Assembly (NCBI RefSeq): GCF_001634365.1
Contig: NZ_CP014579.1
Span: forward strand, 186,001 to 250,000
Reading direction: 5' to 3'
Source of the DNA: Paraburkholderia phytofirmans OLGA172
Lineage (GTDB): Bacteria; Pseudomonadota; Gammaproteobacteria; Burkholderiales; Burkholderiaceae
Length of the DNA stretch: 64,000 nucleotides
Shown here: piece by piece, positions 9,213 through 17,912 of the stretch
Layout of the letters: each line of letters starts with the position of its first letter
Position numbering within the stretch: position 1 is the first letter of the stretch
The notes under the pieces: generated by a model
What the model saw: only the letters and a program-made list of their open reading frames with translations
Told to the model about the DNA's origin: nothing
The model's database searches: none
Position numbers and translations under genes: made by a program

Positions 9213-10580
9213 ATGGAACACATTTGTTCACATTTTGATTCACCCCAGGCAAACGCCATAAGTCCCGTACGCTTTGTGCGGAATGTGCACGCAGCCGACC
9301 CCGCAGCCTTGCGTGAACTGGTCGACCCAGGCCGAGTGCACTCAGCGCTGTATACCTCGCCTGAAATCTTCGAGCTCGAAATTGAAAAGATTTTTCATAG
9401 CTCGTGGGTCTATGTTGGCCATGCAAGCGAAGTACCGGTGGCCGGTGATTTCCGCGTACGGCGGCTTGGTACGCAGCCGGTCATTATGGTACGCGGGCAT
9501 GACCGCGTCGTGCGTGTGCTGATGAATCGCTGTCGCCATCGTGGCGCGGCAGTGTGCGAAGTTGAGGCCGGGCGGGAAAAATTCTTCCGCTGCTGGTTTC
9601 ACGGCTGGACCTACGACAATACCGGGAAATTAGTCAGCGTGACCGACCCCGAGGGCTATGGCCCGTCGTTCTCGCTAGACGACCATTCGCTGACGGCGGC
9701 TCCGCGTGTTGCGGTCTATCGGGACTTTGTATTCGCGTCACTGTCATCCGACGTGCCGCCTCTCGAAGAATATCTGGGGCAGGCCGCGCAGATGATTGAC
9801 CTGCTTGTCGACGCTTCTCCCGATCGGGAGATTGAAGTGAGCGCCGGCGTTCACAAGACCGTCTACAACGGGAACTGGAAGCTGGTCGGCATGGATGGCT
9901 ACCACCCGCATTACGTGCACGCATCGGTTGTCTCGATGTGGCAACGCCAGGCGGACAGCGGTATCGGCGCTACGCACCGCGCCGATCCGTTCGATGGCAA
10001 AGCGAAGACCTTCACGCGAGATTTAGGCCACGGTCACGCGATGCTCGATATGCGTGAGCATCGGGTGGAACATTTCTCGGACTATGAGAAATTTCTGCGC
10101 GGCGTAACAGGCGGCGCTGAATACATCAATGCCTTGCATGCACGCGACGGCGCGGACCACGCGAAGTTGCTACTTGCCATCGCAGGCGATCCGCATATCG
10201 GTGTGTTTCCCAACATGCAGATTATAAATAATCAGATCCGCATCATGGTGCCGCTTGAGGCCGGCCGCACAGAGGTATTGATGTTCCCCGTATTGCTCAA
10301 GGGTGTGAGTCCTGAGATCAACACTATGCGGCTGCGTCAGCATGAGTCGTTCTACGGGCCAGCTGGGGCCGGTTCGCCTGACGATGCGGAGATCTTCGAG
10401 CGGGTGCAGCGCGGGATGAATGCCCAAGTTGACCCATGGATCGATATCTCGCGGGGTATCGGGCGCGAGAAGGTCGAGTTAGACGGAACAATCATCGGCC
10501 ATATCTCGGATGAAGTGCCGCAGCGTGGCCAGATGCGCTATTGGCTCAAATTGATGACGAAAGGGGCGGAAATTGAATAA
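9213..10580 (+). CDS. aromatic ring-hydroxylating dioxygenase, alpha subunit
   Basis: A 455-residue catalytic subunit. The Rieske [2Fe-2S] ligands are Cys107, His109, Cys127 and His130 (NRCRHRG and CWFHGW); the mononuclear iron site includes His231 and His236 in MDGYHPHYVH, with the preceding Asp bridging the two centres. It would form the cis-dihydrodiol of an aromatic acid with electrons from the ferredoxin and reductase encoded below. AGGAGG precedes the ATG. Overall form recalls benzoate/anthranilate-type and p-cumate dioxygenases; the true substrate cannot be read. It overlaps the beta-subunit gene by 8 bases. Confidence 0.92.
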   Translation: MEHICSHFDSPQANAISPVRFVRNVHAADPAALRELVDPGRVHSALYTSPEIFELEIEKIFHSSWVYVGHASEVPVAGDFRVRRLGTQPVIMVRGHDRVVRVLMNRCRHRGAAVCEVEAGREKFFRCWFHGWTYDNTGKLVSVTDPEGYGPSFSLDDHSLTAAPRVAVYRDFVFASLSSDVPPLEEYLGQAAQMIDLLVDASPDREIEVSAGVHKTVYNGNWKLVGMDGYHPHYVHASVVSMWQRQADSGIGATHRADPFDGKAKTFTRDLGHGHAMLDMREHRVEHFSDYEKFLRGVTGGAEYINALHARDGADHAKLLLAIAGDPHIGVFPNMQIINNQIRIMVPLEAGRTEVLMFPVLLKGVSPEINTMRLRQHESFYGPAGAGSPDDAEIFERVQRGMNAQVDPWIDISRGIGREKVELDGTIIGHISDEVPQRGQMRYWLKLMTKGAEIE

Positions 10581-11088
10581 CGCAGACGCGACGGTTCTGA
10601 ATGCGCATGGCGCGAGCGACGTTCACTTTGGCGAGGTGGCACAGTTCCTCTTTCGTGAAGCCGAACTGATGGACTCGCATCGGTTTAACGACTGGCTCGA
10701 TCTCTGGTGCAGTGACGGGCTCTATTGGGTTCCGTGCAACTCAGAAAATCTGACTCCGGACAAATCGGTTTCACTTATCTATGAAACGCGCAGCCAGCTT
10801 GATGACCGCGTGTTCCGGCTCAAAGGGCGTCACGCACATGCGCAGAGCCCGCGCTCACGATTGATGCGGGTGGTATCGAACATGGTGATAGAGGAGGCAT
10901 CTACGGAGTCCGTCACCGTGCGTTCGAACTTCGTGCTTGGCGAAGTACGCAGCGATCGCCAGGAGACGTGGTTTGGTCGTAACCGGCATGTGCTGTTGCG
11001 AGAACCGAATGGCCTTCGCATCAAGGAAAAAAAGGTCTTTCTGCTGAACAACGACAGCCCCATGAACAACCTCACTTTCCTGATTTGA
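10573..11088 (+). CDS. aromatic ring-hydroxylating dioxygenase, beta subunit
   Basis: A 171-residue structural subunit with the NTF2-like cone fold that builds the alpha3beta3 hexamer. Conserved features are FREAELMDSHRFNDWLDLW near the N-terminus, the central LKGRHAHAQSPRSRLMR and the C-terminal basic RIKEKKVFL followed by NLTFLI. The start is TTG at 10573, with AAGGGG seven bases upstream, overlapping the alpha-subunit stop; no better in-frame start occurs nearby. The rare start and overlap suggest coupled translation to keep subunits balanced. Confidence 0.9.
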   Translation: MNNADATVLNAHGASDVHFGEVAQFLFREAELMDSHRFNDWLDLWCSDGLYWVPCNSENLTPDKSVSLIYETRSQLDDRVFRLKGRHAHAQSPRSRLMRVVSNMVIEEASTESVTVRSNFVLGEVRSDRQETWFGRNRHVLLREPNGLRIKEKKVFLLNNDSPMNNLTFLI

Positions 11089-11095
11089 GTCCGCG

Positions 11096-11488
11096 ATGGA
11101 AAACTCAACAAACCCTGCGATCAATGGGGCAAACGTCGCCGGCACCGCCGGCGTCCCCGACGGACCGTGGACAGAGCTTTGTGCCTTCTCCGAAGTGCCT
11201 GACGGCGAAGGCATCCAGGTGACCGTCGACGCACAGGTGCTTGCTGTCTGGCGTGTAGGTGAGCAGGCTTTCGTAACTGACGACACCTGCACGCACGGCG
11301 AAGCTTCACTCGCTTGTGACGGCATGCTTGACGGATTTTCGATTGTCTGCGGTTTGCACCAGGGCGAGTTCGATATTCGGACAGGTCTGGTGCTGGCGGC
11401 ACCGTGTAGCAAGGCGATTGCTTCGTATCCGGCCTGTGTGCAAGACGGGCACGTGTTGGCAAAGTTGGAACGTGTTCAGTCATCGTGA
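11096..11488 (+). CDS. Rieske-type [2Fe-2S] ferredoxin of the dioxygenase
   Basis: A 130-residue soluble Rieske ferredoxin shuttling electrons from the reductase to the oxygenase. Ligands are Cys65 and His67 in CTHGEASL and Cys85 and His88 in CGLHQGEFDI. About 25 poorly ordered Ala/Gly/Asn-rich residues precede the usual ferredoxin start at WTELCAFSEVP, making it longer than the ~105-residue norm; a later start is not obvious. Seven bases separate it from the beta-subunit gene. Confidence 0.92.
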   Translation: MENSTNPAINGANVAGTAGVPDGPWTELCAFSEVPDGEGIQVTVDAQVLAVWRVGEQAFVTDDTCTHGEASLACDGMLDGFSIVCGLHQGEFDIRTGLVLAAPCSKAIASYPACVQDGHVLAKLERVQSS

Positions 11489-11535
11489 AGTGCAACAACT
11501 GACGGGAAATTGCAATGATCAGGTCGGAGCAGAAG

Positions 11536-12507
11536 ATGGACCTGCCGATTATCGCGACAATGATCGGCGATTCAGCCGGAATCGGGCCGGAAGTCGCGTT
11601 CAAGGCCGCAGTCAGCGGTGAACTTGCTGGCGTTTGCCGTCCACTGCTGATTGGCGACATCGCTTCGATTCGCGCAGCGGCAGTGCTCGCGTCGCCGAGC
11701 GCTGAATTCGAGGTCATCAAGACGTTCGATGCTGCGGCCTTCACGTCGGGCAAGACGGTAGTGCTTGACCCTGGCGATCTCGGTGCAGGCGACTACCGGA
11801 TTGGCGAACCCTCGGCAGCAGCGGGGCGGTCAGTGGTGAAGTGGATTGATCTCGCTGATGAGCTCGCGCGGGATGGCTGCCTTGACGGCTGGATCATGGG
11901 GCCGGTCGACTCCACGTCGCTCAAGCTCGCCGGAGCTGTTGACAGCATCGATGACCTCCAGCCGACAGGCACGTTTATGTTTCGTATGAGCGGCCGGCTG
12001 AGGGTCGTACCGCTGACAGAGCACATTCGAATTCGTGACGTTGCTTCGACTGTGACGCGTGAGGCCGTCCTTAACCTCATTGAGCTTGTTGACCAAACGC
12101 TACGCGCGTGGGGCATTGCAAAGCCACGCATCGGAGTAGCCGGTTTGAATCCCCACGCGATGTTCGAGGAGGACGCGGACATCGTCAAGCCAGCGGTACA
12201 GGACGCGCAAGCGCGGGGAATCGACGCACACGGGCCAAGCGCGCCAGATTCGATATTCAGGCACGGCCTTGAGGGACGCTACGACGTCATTGTCAGCATG
12301 TACCACGACCAAGGGCAGATTGCGTTGAAGTCGGCCGCTTTTGAAGGCGCCTGCACGATCTGTCTAGGCGTGCCCTACGTGCGTGCGACCGTACCACACG
12401 GAACAGCGATGGATATTGCCGGGCGTAACGTCGCACAGCACCACAGCATGCTGTCCGCATTCCGTACCGCCGCCGCCCTTGCAGCCGGAAGGGGCTTTCT
12501 GGCGTGA
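11536..12507 (+). CDS. PdxA-family dehydrogenase, probable decarboxylating cis-dihydrodiol dehydrogenase
   Basis: A 323-residue PdxA (4-hydroxythreonine-4-phosphate dehydrogenase) family enzyme. Its place between dioxygenase and reductase genes points to the TphB role: oxidising a carboxylated cis-dihydrodiol to the catechol with loss of CO2, not vitamin B6 synthesis. Family motifs are MIGDSAGIGPEV near the N-terminus and metal-binding histidines in GLNPHAMFEED, MYHDQGQIALK and VPHGTAMDIAG. The usual NPHAGE is changed to NPHAMF, consistent with a different substrate. I prefer the ATG at 11536 (GGAG seven bases upstream); ATG at 11515 is the alternative. Confidence 0.82.
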   Translation: MDLPIIATMIGDSAGIGPEVAFKAAVSGELAGVCRPLLIGDIASIRAAAVLASPSAEFEVIKTFDAAAFTSGKTVVLDPGDLGAGDYRIGEPSAAAGRSVVKWIDLADELARDGCLDGWIMGPVDSTSLKLAGAVDSIDDLQPTGTFMFRMSGRLRVVPLTEHIRIRDVASTVTREAVLNLIELVDQTLRAWGIAKPRIGVAGLNPHAMFEEDADIVKPAVQDAQARGIDAHGPSAPDSIFRHGLEGRYDVIVSMYHDQGQIALKSAAFEGACTICLGVPYVRATVPHGTAMDIAGRNVAQHHSMLSAFRTAAALAAGRGFLA

Positions 12508-12535
12508 CCTGCTAAATGGTCAAGGAGATTGATTC

Positions 12536-13813
12536 GTGGAAAACGACCTGAACGATGTGCGTGATTCGGATTCGCATGTCGTAGTGGTGGGCGGTGGCCA
12601 GGCAGCGGCGGCCGTTGTGCGTACGTTGCGGGCTGAGGGCCATCGTGGCGGAATCGCAATGCTAAGTGCGGAAGGATTCGGACCCTACGAAAGACCGCCG
12701 CTTTCGAAAGGGATACTGCTGGGCACCAAGGCGCCGGCTGACACGGTGTTGCTCAGCGCCGACCGTTTGGGTGAACTCGAGGTTGCAGTTCATGCTGGCG
12801 TAGCGGCACAACGTATCGACCGATCTAACCGGCTGGTTTACCTGGACAACGGAGAGTCGATCGGCTATGACAAGCTCGTCATTGCCACCGGTGGCCGCCC
12901 ACGCCAGTTGGAATTGGCGGGCAACGCGACGGATGAGATTGCCTACCTGCGCACTATTGATGACGCGCTTGCATTGCGTGAACGGATGAAGCGTGCGGCC
13001 CGCGTTCTGGTACTGGGTGGTGGTTGGATCGGGCTCGAGACCGCTTGCTGCGCACGTGAGTTGGGATTGGAGGTCACGCTCGTCGAAGCCTGTACGCGAC
13101 TGTGCGAACGCACCGTGCCGCCTGTCGTTAGCGACATCTTGCTGAGCAGGCATCGAGCAAACGGCATTGACGTCCGACTTGCCACGCAGATCCACAGCCT
13201 TGAACTTGTAGCGGGGGGCGCGCTGCGAGCGGTGGTCGGAACCGAAGAACTTGAGTTCGATCTGGTGGTTGCCGGTGTCGGTATGGTTGCGAACGACGAA
13301 CTTGCAGCGTGTGCGGGATTGCCGTGCGCTAATGGTGTCCTTTGTGATGCCGTGGGCCGCACCGTTGACCCTGACATCTTTGTTTGTGGTGATGTTGCAG
13401 CGTTCACGCATCCAGCAGGACCTGCGAGACCAGCACGTCTGGAGTCGTGGGACAACGCGGAGCGACAAGGAGCGGCGTGTGCTTTCGCGCTGCTCGGCAA
13501 GGAAGCCAGCTATCCGGGGTTGCCTTGGTTCTGGTCGGAGCAGGGCGATACGAACCTGCAAATATTAGGATTTCCCGACGCGTCGCGTACGCCCGTAACA
13601 CGCCTGAACGGTAACCAATCGATTTTCTTCTGGTTGAAAGAAGGATTTATCGACGCGGCCATTTGTGTCGATGCGCCTGCGGAGATGCTGGTCATCAAGC
13701 GACTCGTGCAGAAGCGGGTCCGTGTGGATCTGGCGCAGTTGTGCGATCCATCGCTAAGTTTGAAGAAGCTGTTGCAGACCATGCCTGCAACGGACGTGGC
13801 GGCAAGTGGGTAA
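12536..13813 (+). CDS. FAD-dependent ferredoxin reductase of the dioxygenase
   Basis: A 425-residue NADH:ferredoxin oxidoreductase of the BphA4/CamA type. It has the N-terminal FAD motif VVVGGGQAAAAV, PPLSKG near residue 55, the NAD motif VLGGGWIGLETA around 160, and the second FAD motif VDPDIFVCGDVAAF; the C-terminal reductase domain starts near 330. Start is GTG with AAGGAG at ideal spacing. It completes the three-component dioxygenase. A paralogue serving the P450 lies at 50784-52022. Confidence 0.92.
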   Translation: MENDLNDVRDSDSHVVVVGGGQAAAAVVRTLRAEGHRGGIAMLSAEGFGPYERPPLSKGILLGTKAPADTVLLSADRLGELEVAVHAGVAAQRIDRSNRLVYLDNGESIGYDKLVIATGGRPRQLELAGNATDEIAYLRTIDDALALRERMKRAARVLVLGGGWIGLETACCARELGLEVTLVEACTRLCERTVPPVVSDILLSRHRANGIDVRLATQIHSLELVAGGALRAVVGTEELEFDLVVAGVGMVANDELAACAGLPCANGVLCDAVGRTVDPDIFVCGDVAAFTHPAGPARPARLESWDNAERQGAACAFALLGKEASYPGLPWFWSEQGDTNLQILGFPDASRTPVTRLNGNQSIFFWLKEGFIDAAICVDAPAEMLVIKRLVQKRVRVDLAQLCDPSLSLKKLLQTMPATDVAASG

Positions 13814-13933
13814 TTTCAGGAAGCGGCGCAGAGCATGACGCTCGCCGCCCTGGTGCAGGTCATGACTTAAAGCTATCAAGAACAGAGGGATGGGCAAGCT
13901 CGTTGCCCCCACTCTCATTAATGGAGACAAAGC

Positions 13934-15274
13934 ATGAAAACGCTCAGAACGCCGCACGATTGGTCCGACGCCGCCGCCCCACTAGACCCTGCGCAAGCCA
14001 AATCCGCCAGTGGGAAACGGCTGTTCTTTGCCAGCTTTCTAGGCACTATGGTCGAGTGGTACGACTTCTTTCTGTACGGCTTCATTGCGCCGTTGGTTTT
14101 CGAAGAGTTGTTTTTTCCGAAACTCACACCGCTGAGCGGCACGATAGCCGTCTACGCGACCTTCGCAGTTGGCTATGCCAGTCGCCCGCTCGGCGGTCTT
14201 ATTTTCGGGCATTTCGGCGACAAGGTCGGCCGCAAATCCATGATGCTGGTCACGCTACTGATGATGGGCGTCGGCACGGCGCTGATTGGGTTGCTACCAA
14301 GCTATGGCCAGATTGGAATCGCCGCAACATATGCTCTTGTGATTCTCCGATTTTTTCAGGGCTTCGCGCTAGGCGGTGAGTCGGCTGCAGCGAGTTTGAT
14401 GGTCCTTGAAAATGCTGCTCAGGGGCGGCGCGGCTTTCTCGGGGCTGCATTGCAGAGCGCCGGTCCGCTCGGCGTACTACTGGCATCGCTTGCCGTATTC
14501 TTGGTTTCCCGCTTGCCTCACGAAACACTGTTGTCGTGGGGATGGCGAGTACCTTTTCTGCTTAGTGCGGTCTTGGTCATCATCGGGATGTATATTCGTT
14601 TGCGCGTCGAAGAGACCTACGCGTTCAAAAAACAGCAGGGTCAGCAGGAACTCGCCCGCGTTCCGGTTCTCGAAACACTCCGCAACTTCAAATGGCCAGT
14701 CTTTGTGGTGCTCGTCGTGAGCATAACGGAGAGCACTTTTTACTATCTCACTGGTGTCTATTCGGTTTCCTTTGTTACAAAGACGATGCACATGCCGGGG
14801 TCGGTCGCTATCGGTGCGATTGCCTGCGCCAATGCGTTTGCACTTGTCTCGGTGCCGATTTACGGCGCGCTTTCTGACCGTCTGGGCCGCAAAGGCGTAT
14901 ATCTGATCGGGATTGTGGCCTCTGCAATCTATCTGCACTTCTTCTTTCAACTGCTGCTCGGGCGTTCACCGGCTGTCATCGTGCTGGCGGTGGTGATTGC
15001 TGTAGGTGTGATTCACGCACCTATGTATGCGATGTTCGGCAGCTTCTACGGCGAACTCTTCCCGACACGTGTCCGCTTTACCGGTTTTTCAATGGGAAAG
15101 GCGTTTGGTACGGTGCTCGGTGGTGGGATCGCGCCGATGATAGCGGCCACGCTCGTGGCGAGGAATCACGGCGACCCAAGCGGCATTGGCGTCTACTACC
15201 TTTGCCTCGCTGCCGTTGCTCTCGTAGTGATTCTGCGAACGCGGGAAACATGCAACGCTGATATCGCAGAGTAA
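13934..15274 (+). CDS. MFS transporter, metabolite:H+ symporter (MHS) family
   Basis: A 446-residue, 12-segment inner-membrane symporter of the MHS branch that includes shikimate, alpha-ketoglutarate and dicarboxylate carriers. The branch signature MVEWYDFFLYGF opens helix 1; RPLGGLIFGHFGDKVGRKSMM is the MFS loop motif, here split over helices 2-3, with a repeat SDRLGRKGVYL in the second half. It likely imports the aromatic acid degraded by the operon. GGAG lies just before the ATG; 120 bases separate it from the reductase gene. Confidence 0.9.
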   Translation: MKTLRTPHDWSDAAAPLDPAQAKSASGKRLFFASFLGTMVEWYDFFLYGFIAPLVFEELFFPKLTPLSGTIAVYATFAVGYASRPLGGLIFGHFGDKVGRKSMMLVTLLMMGVGTALIGLLPSYGQIGIAATYALVILRFFQGFALGGESAAASLMVLENAAQGRRGFLGAALQSAGPLGVLLASLAVFLVSRLPHETLLSWGWRVPFLLSAVLVIIGMYIRLRVEETYAFKKQQGQQELARVPVLETLRNFKWPVFVVLVVSITESTFYYLTGVYSVSFVTKTMHMPGSVAIGAIACANAFALVSVPIYGALSDRLGRKGVYLIGIVASAIYLHFFFQLLLGRSPAVIVLAVVIAVGVIHAPMYAMFGSFYGELFPTRVRFTGFSMGKAFGTVLGGGIAPMIAATLVARNHGDPSGIGVYYLCLAAVALVVILRTRETCNADIAE

Positions 15275-15310
15275 TTCAATCGCTGTCCAACGATTTGCTT
15301 TGTGCCATGC

Positions 15311-15328
15311 GCCGCTCGGCAGAGCGGC
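15311..15328 (+). promoter_or_regulatory. hairpin between transporter and porin genes
   Basis: GCCGCTC-GGCA-GAGCGGC is a perfect 7-bp, 4-base-loop hairpin in the 100-base gap before the porin. It lacks a T run, so it may be an mRNA processing or stability element allowing different porin expression, or a weak attenuator. Confidence 0.35.
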
Positions 15329-15374
15329 ACGGCCAAGGTACCCGCTCGCCCGTAATCCTTGAGAGAGACCTGAA

Positions 15375-16508
15375 ATGAGAAAAAAATATCTTGATGCAGT
15401 GATGGTCGCAGGACTCGCGACCGTTGCTTCGGTCGCGAACGCGCAAAGCAGCGTAACGCTCTACGGCATTATCGACACCGGCCCCGCGTACATTAGCAAT
15501 GTCGGTGGACATCGACTGATTGAGTCGTTGAGTGGTTTCATGCAGGGTGATCGGATTGGTTTCAAGGGCCGCGAGGAACTCGGCGGGGACCTGGCTGCAA
15601 TCTTTGTGCTCGAAAATGGGTTTGATGGCAACGCTGGCACCTTAAGTCAAGGCGGCCGCCTGTTTGGCCGACAGGCATTTGTGGGATTGTCGAGCGGAGC
15701 GTACGGAAAAATTACGCTTGGTCGCCAGTACGACACCAACTACGACTTCATGGCCGACACGGGCGCTGCGAAACTTTTTGCAGGGAACGGAGCGCACGTT
15801 TCGGATAACGATAATCTGTTCGGTTCGGTGCGTTTCCAGAACGCAGTGAAATACACCAGCCCGACGTTCGGCGGTCTGGCATTTGCAGCGATGTATGCAG
15901 CCAGCAACGCCGCTGGTGCGTTCGCCGACAATCGCGCATATAGCGCAACGGTAGCCTACCGGCGCGGGGATCTCAAACTCGCGCTTGGGTACCTGCAGCT
16001 TAATCGCCCGAACTCGACCGATAATACTAATGGAGGGGCGGGTAGCGACTATCCGGCGCCGTTTAGTCTCTTCAAGACCAGTGCCGTCGGGGCGCGGACC
16101 GCGTTGGTGGACACGCAGCGAATCTATGACGCGACTGCTTCGTACGCGGTCGGCCCGACGCAAGAGAATCTGGTGTACTCCCACATACAGTACCGTTATC
16201 TAGATGGAAGCCATCTCCGTCTGGACAACGCCGAACTGAATGGCACGTGGCGCATCACGCCGGAATTCTTTGCAGGGCTCGCCTATATTTTCACCATTGG
16301 TCGCTACGACGAAATCAACAAGAGTCCCAAGTGGCATCAGGTTGACTTCGGCATTGACTACCTGCTCTCCAAACGAACAGATTTGTACGCGTTCGCGATC
16401 TATCAAAAGGCGGCCGGTTCGGCGCGGAACGCTGCGATCTTCTTCGTTCAGCAATCGAGTTCGCAAACGCAAGCCGAAGTGACGTTTGGCATTCGGCATC
16501 TGTTCTAG
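15375..16508 (+). CDS. trimeric porin (Burkholderia OpcP/OmpC-like)
   Basis: A 377-residue general porin, a 16-strand outer-membrane barrel. The signal peptide (residues 1-23, cleaved at VANA/QS) leads directly into SSVTLYGIIDTG, the first strand. RQAFVGLSS and GKITLGRQYDTNYD, the internal repeat motifs and the terminal Phe (GIRHLF) recognised by the BAM machinery are all present. It is the last gene of the aromatic operon and probably gives the substrate passage across the outer membrane. A terminator follows 15 bases after the stop. Confidence 0.93.
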   Translation: MRKKYLDAVMVAGLATVASVANAQSSVTLYGIIDTGPAYISNVGGHRLIESLSGFMQGDRIGFKGREELGGDLAAIFVLENGFDGNAGTLSQGGRLFGRQAFVGLSSGAYGKITLGRQYDTNYDFMADTGAAKLFAGNGAHVSDNDNLFGSVRFQNAVKYTSPTFGGLAFAAMYAASNAAGAFADNRAYSATVAYRRGDLKLALGYLQLNRPNSTDNTNGGAGSDYPAPFSLFKTSAVGARTALVDTQRIYDATASYAVGPTQENLVYSHIQYRYLDGSHLRLDNAELNGTWRITPEFFAGLAYIFTIGRYDEINKSPKWHQVDFGIDYLLSKRTDLYAFAIYQKAAGSARNAAIFFVQQSSSQTQAEVTFGIRHLF

Positions 16509-16523
16509 GCCAGCGCGCTCTTG

Positions 16524-16553
16524 GGCCGCTCCAGTCTCGGAGTGGCCGATTTT
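16524..16553 (+). terminator. intrinsic terminator after the porin
   Basis: A 9-bp stem with one G-T mismatch (16524-16532 with 16539-16547, loop AGTCTC) is followed by GATTTT. It closes the long plus-strand operon and lies in the 55-base gap facing a convergent gene. Confidence 0.65.
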
Positions 16554-16563
16554 CTGTGCTTGG

Positions 16564-17886
16564 CTAGATGGCGGATCCTGCTGGGGAACCGACGAAGCGT
16601 GCGCGGGGCCTGAGCACAGTGCCAAACATCCGCTGCTCCTGGACGTGTGCCAGCCAGCCCGCGACCCGGGCGAGGGCGGCCAACGCCCCCGCCGTGTGCT
16701 TCGGCACGCCCATCGCTCGCGTCAACACGACCGTACCCAACTCCTGCCGTGGCAATAAGCCGTGCAAGGACCCCATCTCCTCTATAAACCTGTAAATTGC
16801 CGTCATCTGCCGTGGTTGGTCTGCGCGGCGCTTGGCCAGTTCGATCATGTAGCGGGCTCTCGGGTCGCCGCGCGGGTAGAGAGGGTGGCCGAAACCGGGA
16901 ATTGCCATACCTCTTTCGTGCAAGGAAGTCGCCCGCCGCACCAGCGCGCCAACCGTACTCACGCTGTCGAAGAACTCGTCGACCCGGTCATAGAGCTGGC
17001 CCGTGAGCGTACCTGTGCTTGCGCAGATTCCGGAGACGATGCAGCTATGAAGAGTACAACCCGTCGAGGACGATACTCGCACAGCGAAAGTGGCTGGCGA
17101 CAGTTCGTGGTCAGCAAGCAGAATGAGAAGGGCCTCGATTCCCTCTCGGTTCTCGCTGGTTGGCTCGATCGAAAGCGCGGCTAATATCCCCTCCGATACC
17201 GTCTGGTTATTCCCCATTGGATGGTAGCGATTTTGATCTGACACCAGCCCGCAACAGCCGACCATAGTCTGGATTATCTGGCGGCCGGCGTTAAACATAT
17301 GCCCGTCGTCCATACTTTCCATTGCAGATTGCTTGCTTCCGCCGATGTACAACGTGACCAGAGAAAACATGTCGAGAAGGCTGCCATGCCGCAAAGACCA
17401 CGAGGATTCAATTAGCTGGTTCAGTTCCGGCCACGGTTTGCTTTTCTTCCAGATGGCCGTGCCGTCATTCAATATCCCTGTCCATAACAATTGCGCCACC
17501 GCCTCAAACGGCACGCGTGCACGCGCCAGGTCAACCGCAAGCCGCCCTCGATAGCGGGGGCCATCCGGTGTTATCTCTGTGATGGACGTCGGAATAATCG
17601 GTTCACCGAAGTTCATCGCCGAGGCCGCCACTGCGCCGTGGCCATGCCGGGCGAGAGAGCGGGCTTCAAGGCGCTTGAGATCGTCGCGCCAATAGAGACG
17701 CCCCTTATGGCCCGGCTGCGAGATGCTTCGAATCAAGCCACGGCTGACATACGCATACAGCGTCTGCTGGCGGACGTTGAGGATTTTCATCGCTTCCGCA
17801 GCAGTCGCGTAATCGGCGTGGGCCTTTTTGCGCGTGGCGTCAGCAGCTGTGTGCTCCGGAGTCGGCCGTTCGATTTTCTCAGCCAT
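16564..17886 (-). CDS. citrate synthase-like protein with N-terminal helix-turn-helix, altered active site
   Basis: A 440-residue fusion of a MerR/excisionase-like HTH (about 25-75: ATAAEAMKILNVRQQTLYAY, then a basic wing) to a citrate synthase domain. HTH-containing citrate synthase-like proteins form a known family of unclear function. The active site is unusual: where citrate synthases read PLHGGA with catalytic His, this has GTLTGQ (His lost to Thr); GFGHPLYPRGDPRA keeps the second His; the expected NIDF Asp is replaced in RQEL by Glu. The C-terminal AGWLAHVQEQ and RPRARFVG remain. I start at ATG 17886 (MAEKIERP); 11 more codons are open upstream. It converges on the aromatic operon and shares a 12-base promoter motif with it. 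It may be a regulator or a divergent lyase. Confidence 0.78.
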   Translation of the reverse strand: MAEKIERPTPEHTAADATRKKAHADYATAAEAMKILNVRQQTLYAYVSRGLIRSISQPGHKGRLYWRDDLKRLEARSLARHGHGAVAASAMNFGEPIIPTSITEITPDGPRYRGRLAVDLARARVPFEAVAQLLWTGILNDGTAIWKKSKPWPELNQLIESSWSLRHGSLLDMFSLVTLYIGGSKQSAMESMDDGHMFNAGRQIIQTMVGCCGLVSDQNRYHPMGNNQTVSEGILAALSIEPTSENREGIEALLILLADHELSPATFAVRVSSSTGCTLHSCIVSGICASTGTLTGQLYDRVDEFFDSVSTVGALVRRATSLHERGMAIPGFGHPLYPRGDPRARYMIELAKRRADQPRQMTAIYRFIEEMGSLHGLLPRQELGTVVLTRAMGVPKHTAGALAALARVAGWLAHVQEQRMFGTVLRPRARFVGSPAGSAI

Positions 17887-17900
17887 ATTGATCGGGTGTA

Positions 17901-17912
17901 CAAGATTGATCA
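17901..17912. promoter_or_regulatory. second copy of the 12-mer CAAGATTGATCA
   Basis: Exact match to 3671-3682, here 15 bases upstream of the citrate-synthase-like start and flanked by GTAC repeats. Placement close to the start suits repression by a bound protein. Confidence 0.4.

Noticed and set aside
11536..12507. True PdxA of vitamin B6 synthesis
   Set aside because: Its place between Rieske dioxygenase and reductase genes, and the NPHAGE to NPHAMF change, favour a dihydrodiol dehydrogenase role.
12662..13561. 299-codon minus-strand frame inside the ferredoxin reductase gene
   Set aside because: Long only because of high GC; the plus-strand reductase is unambiguous.
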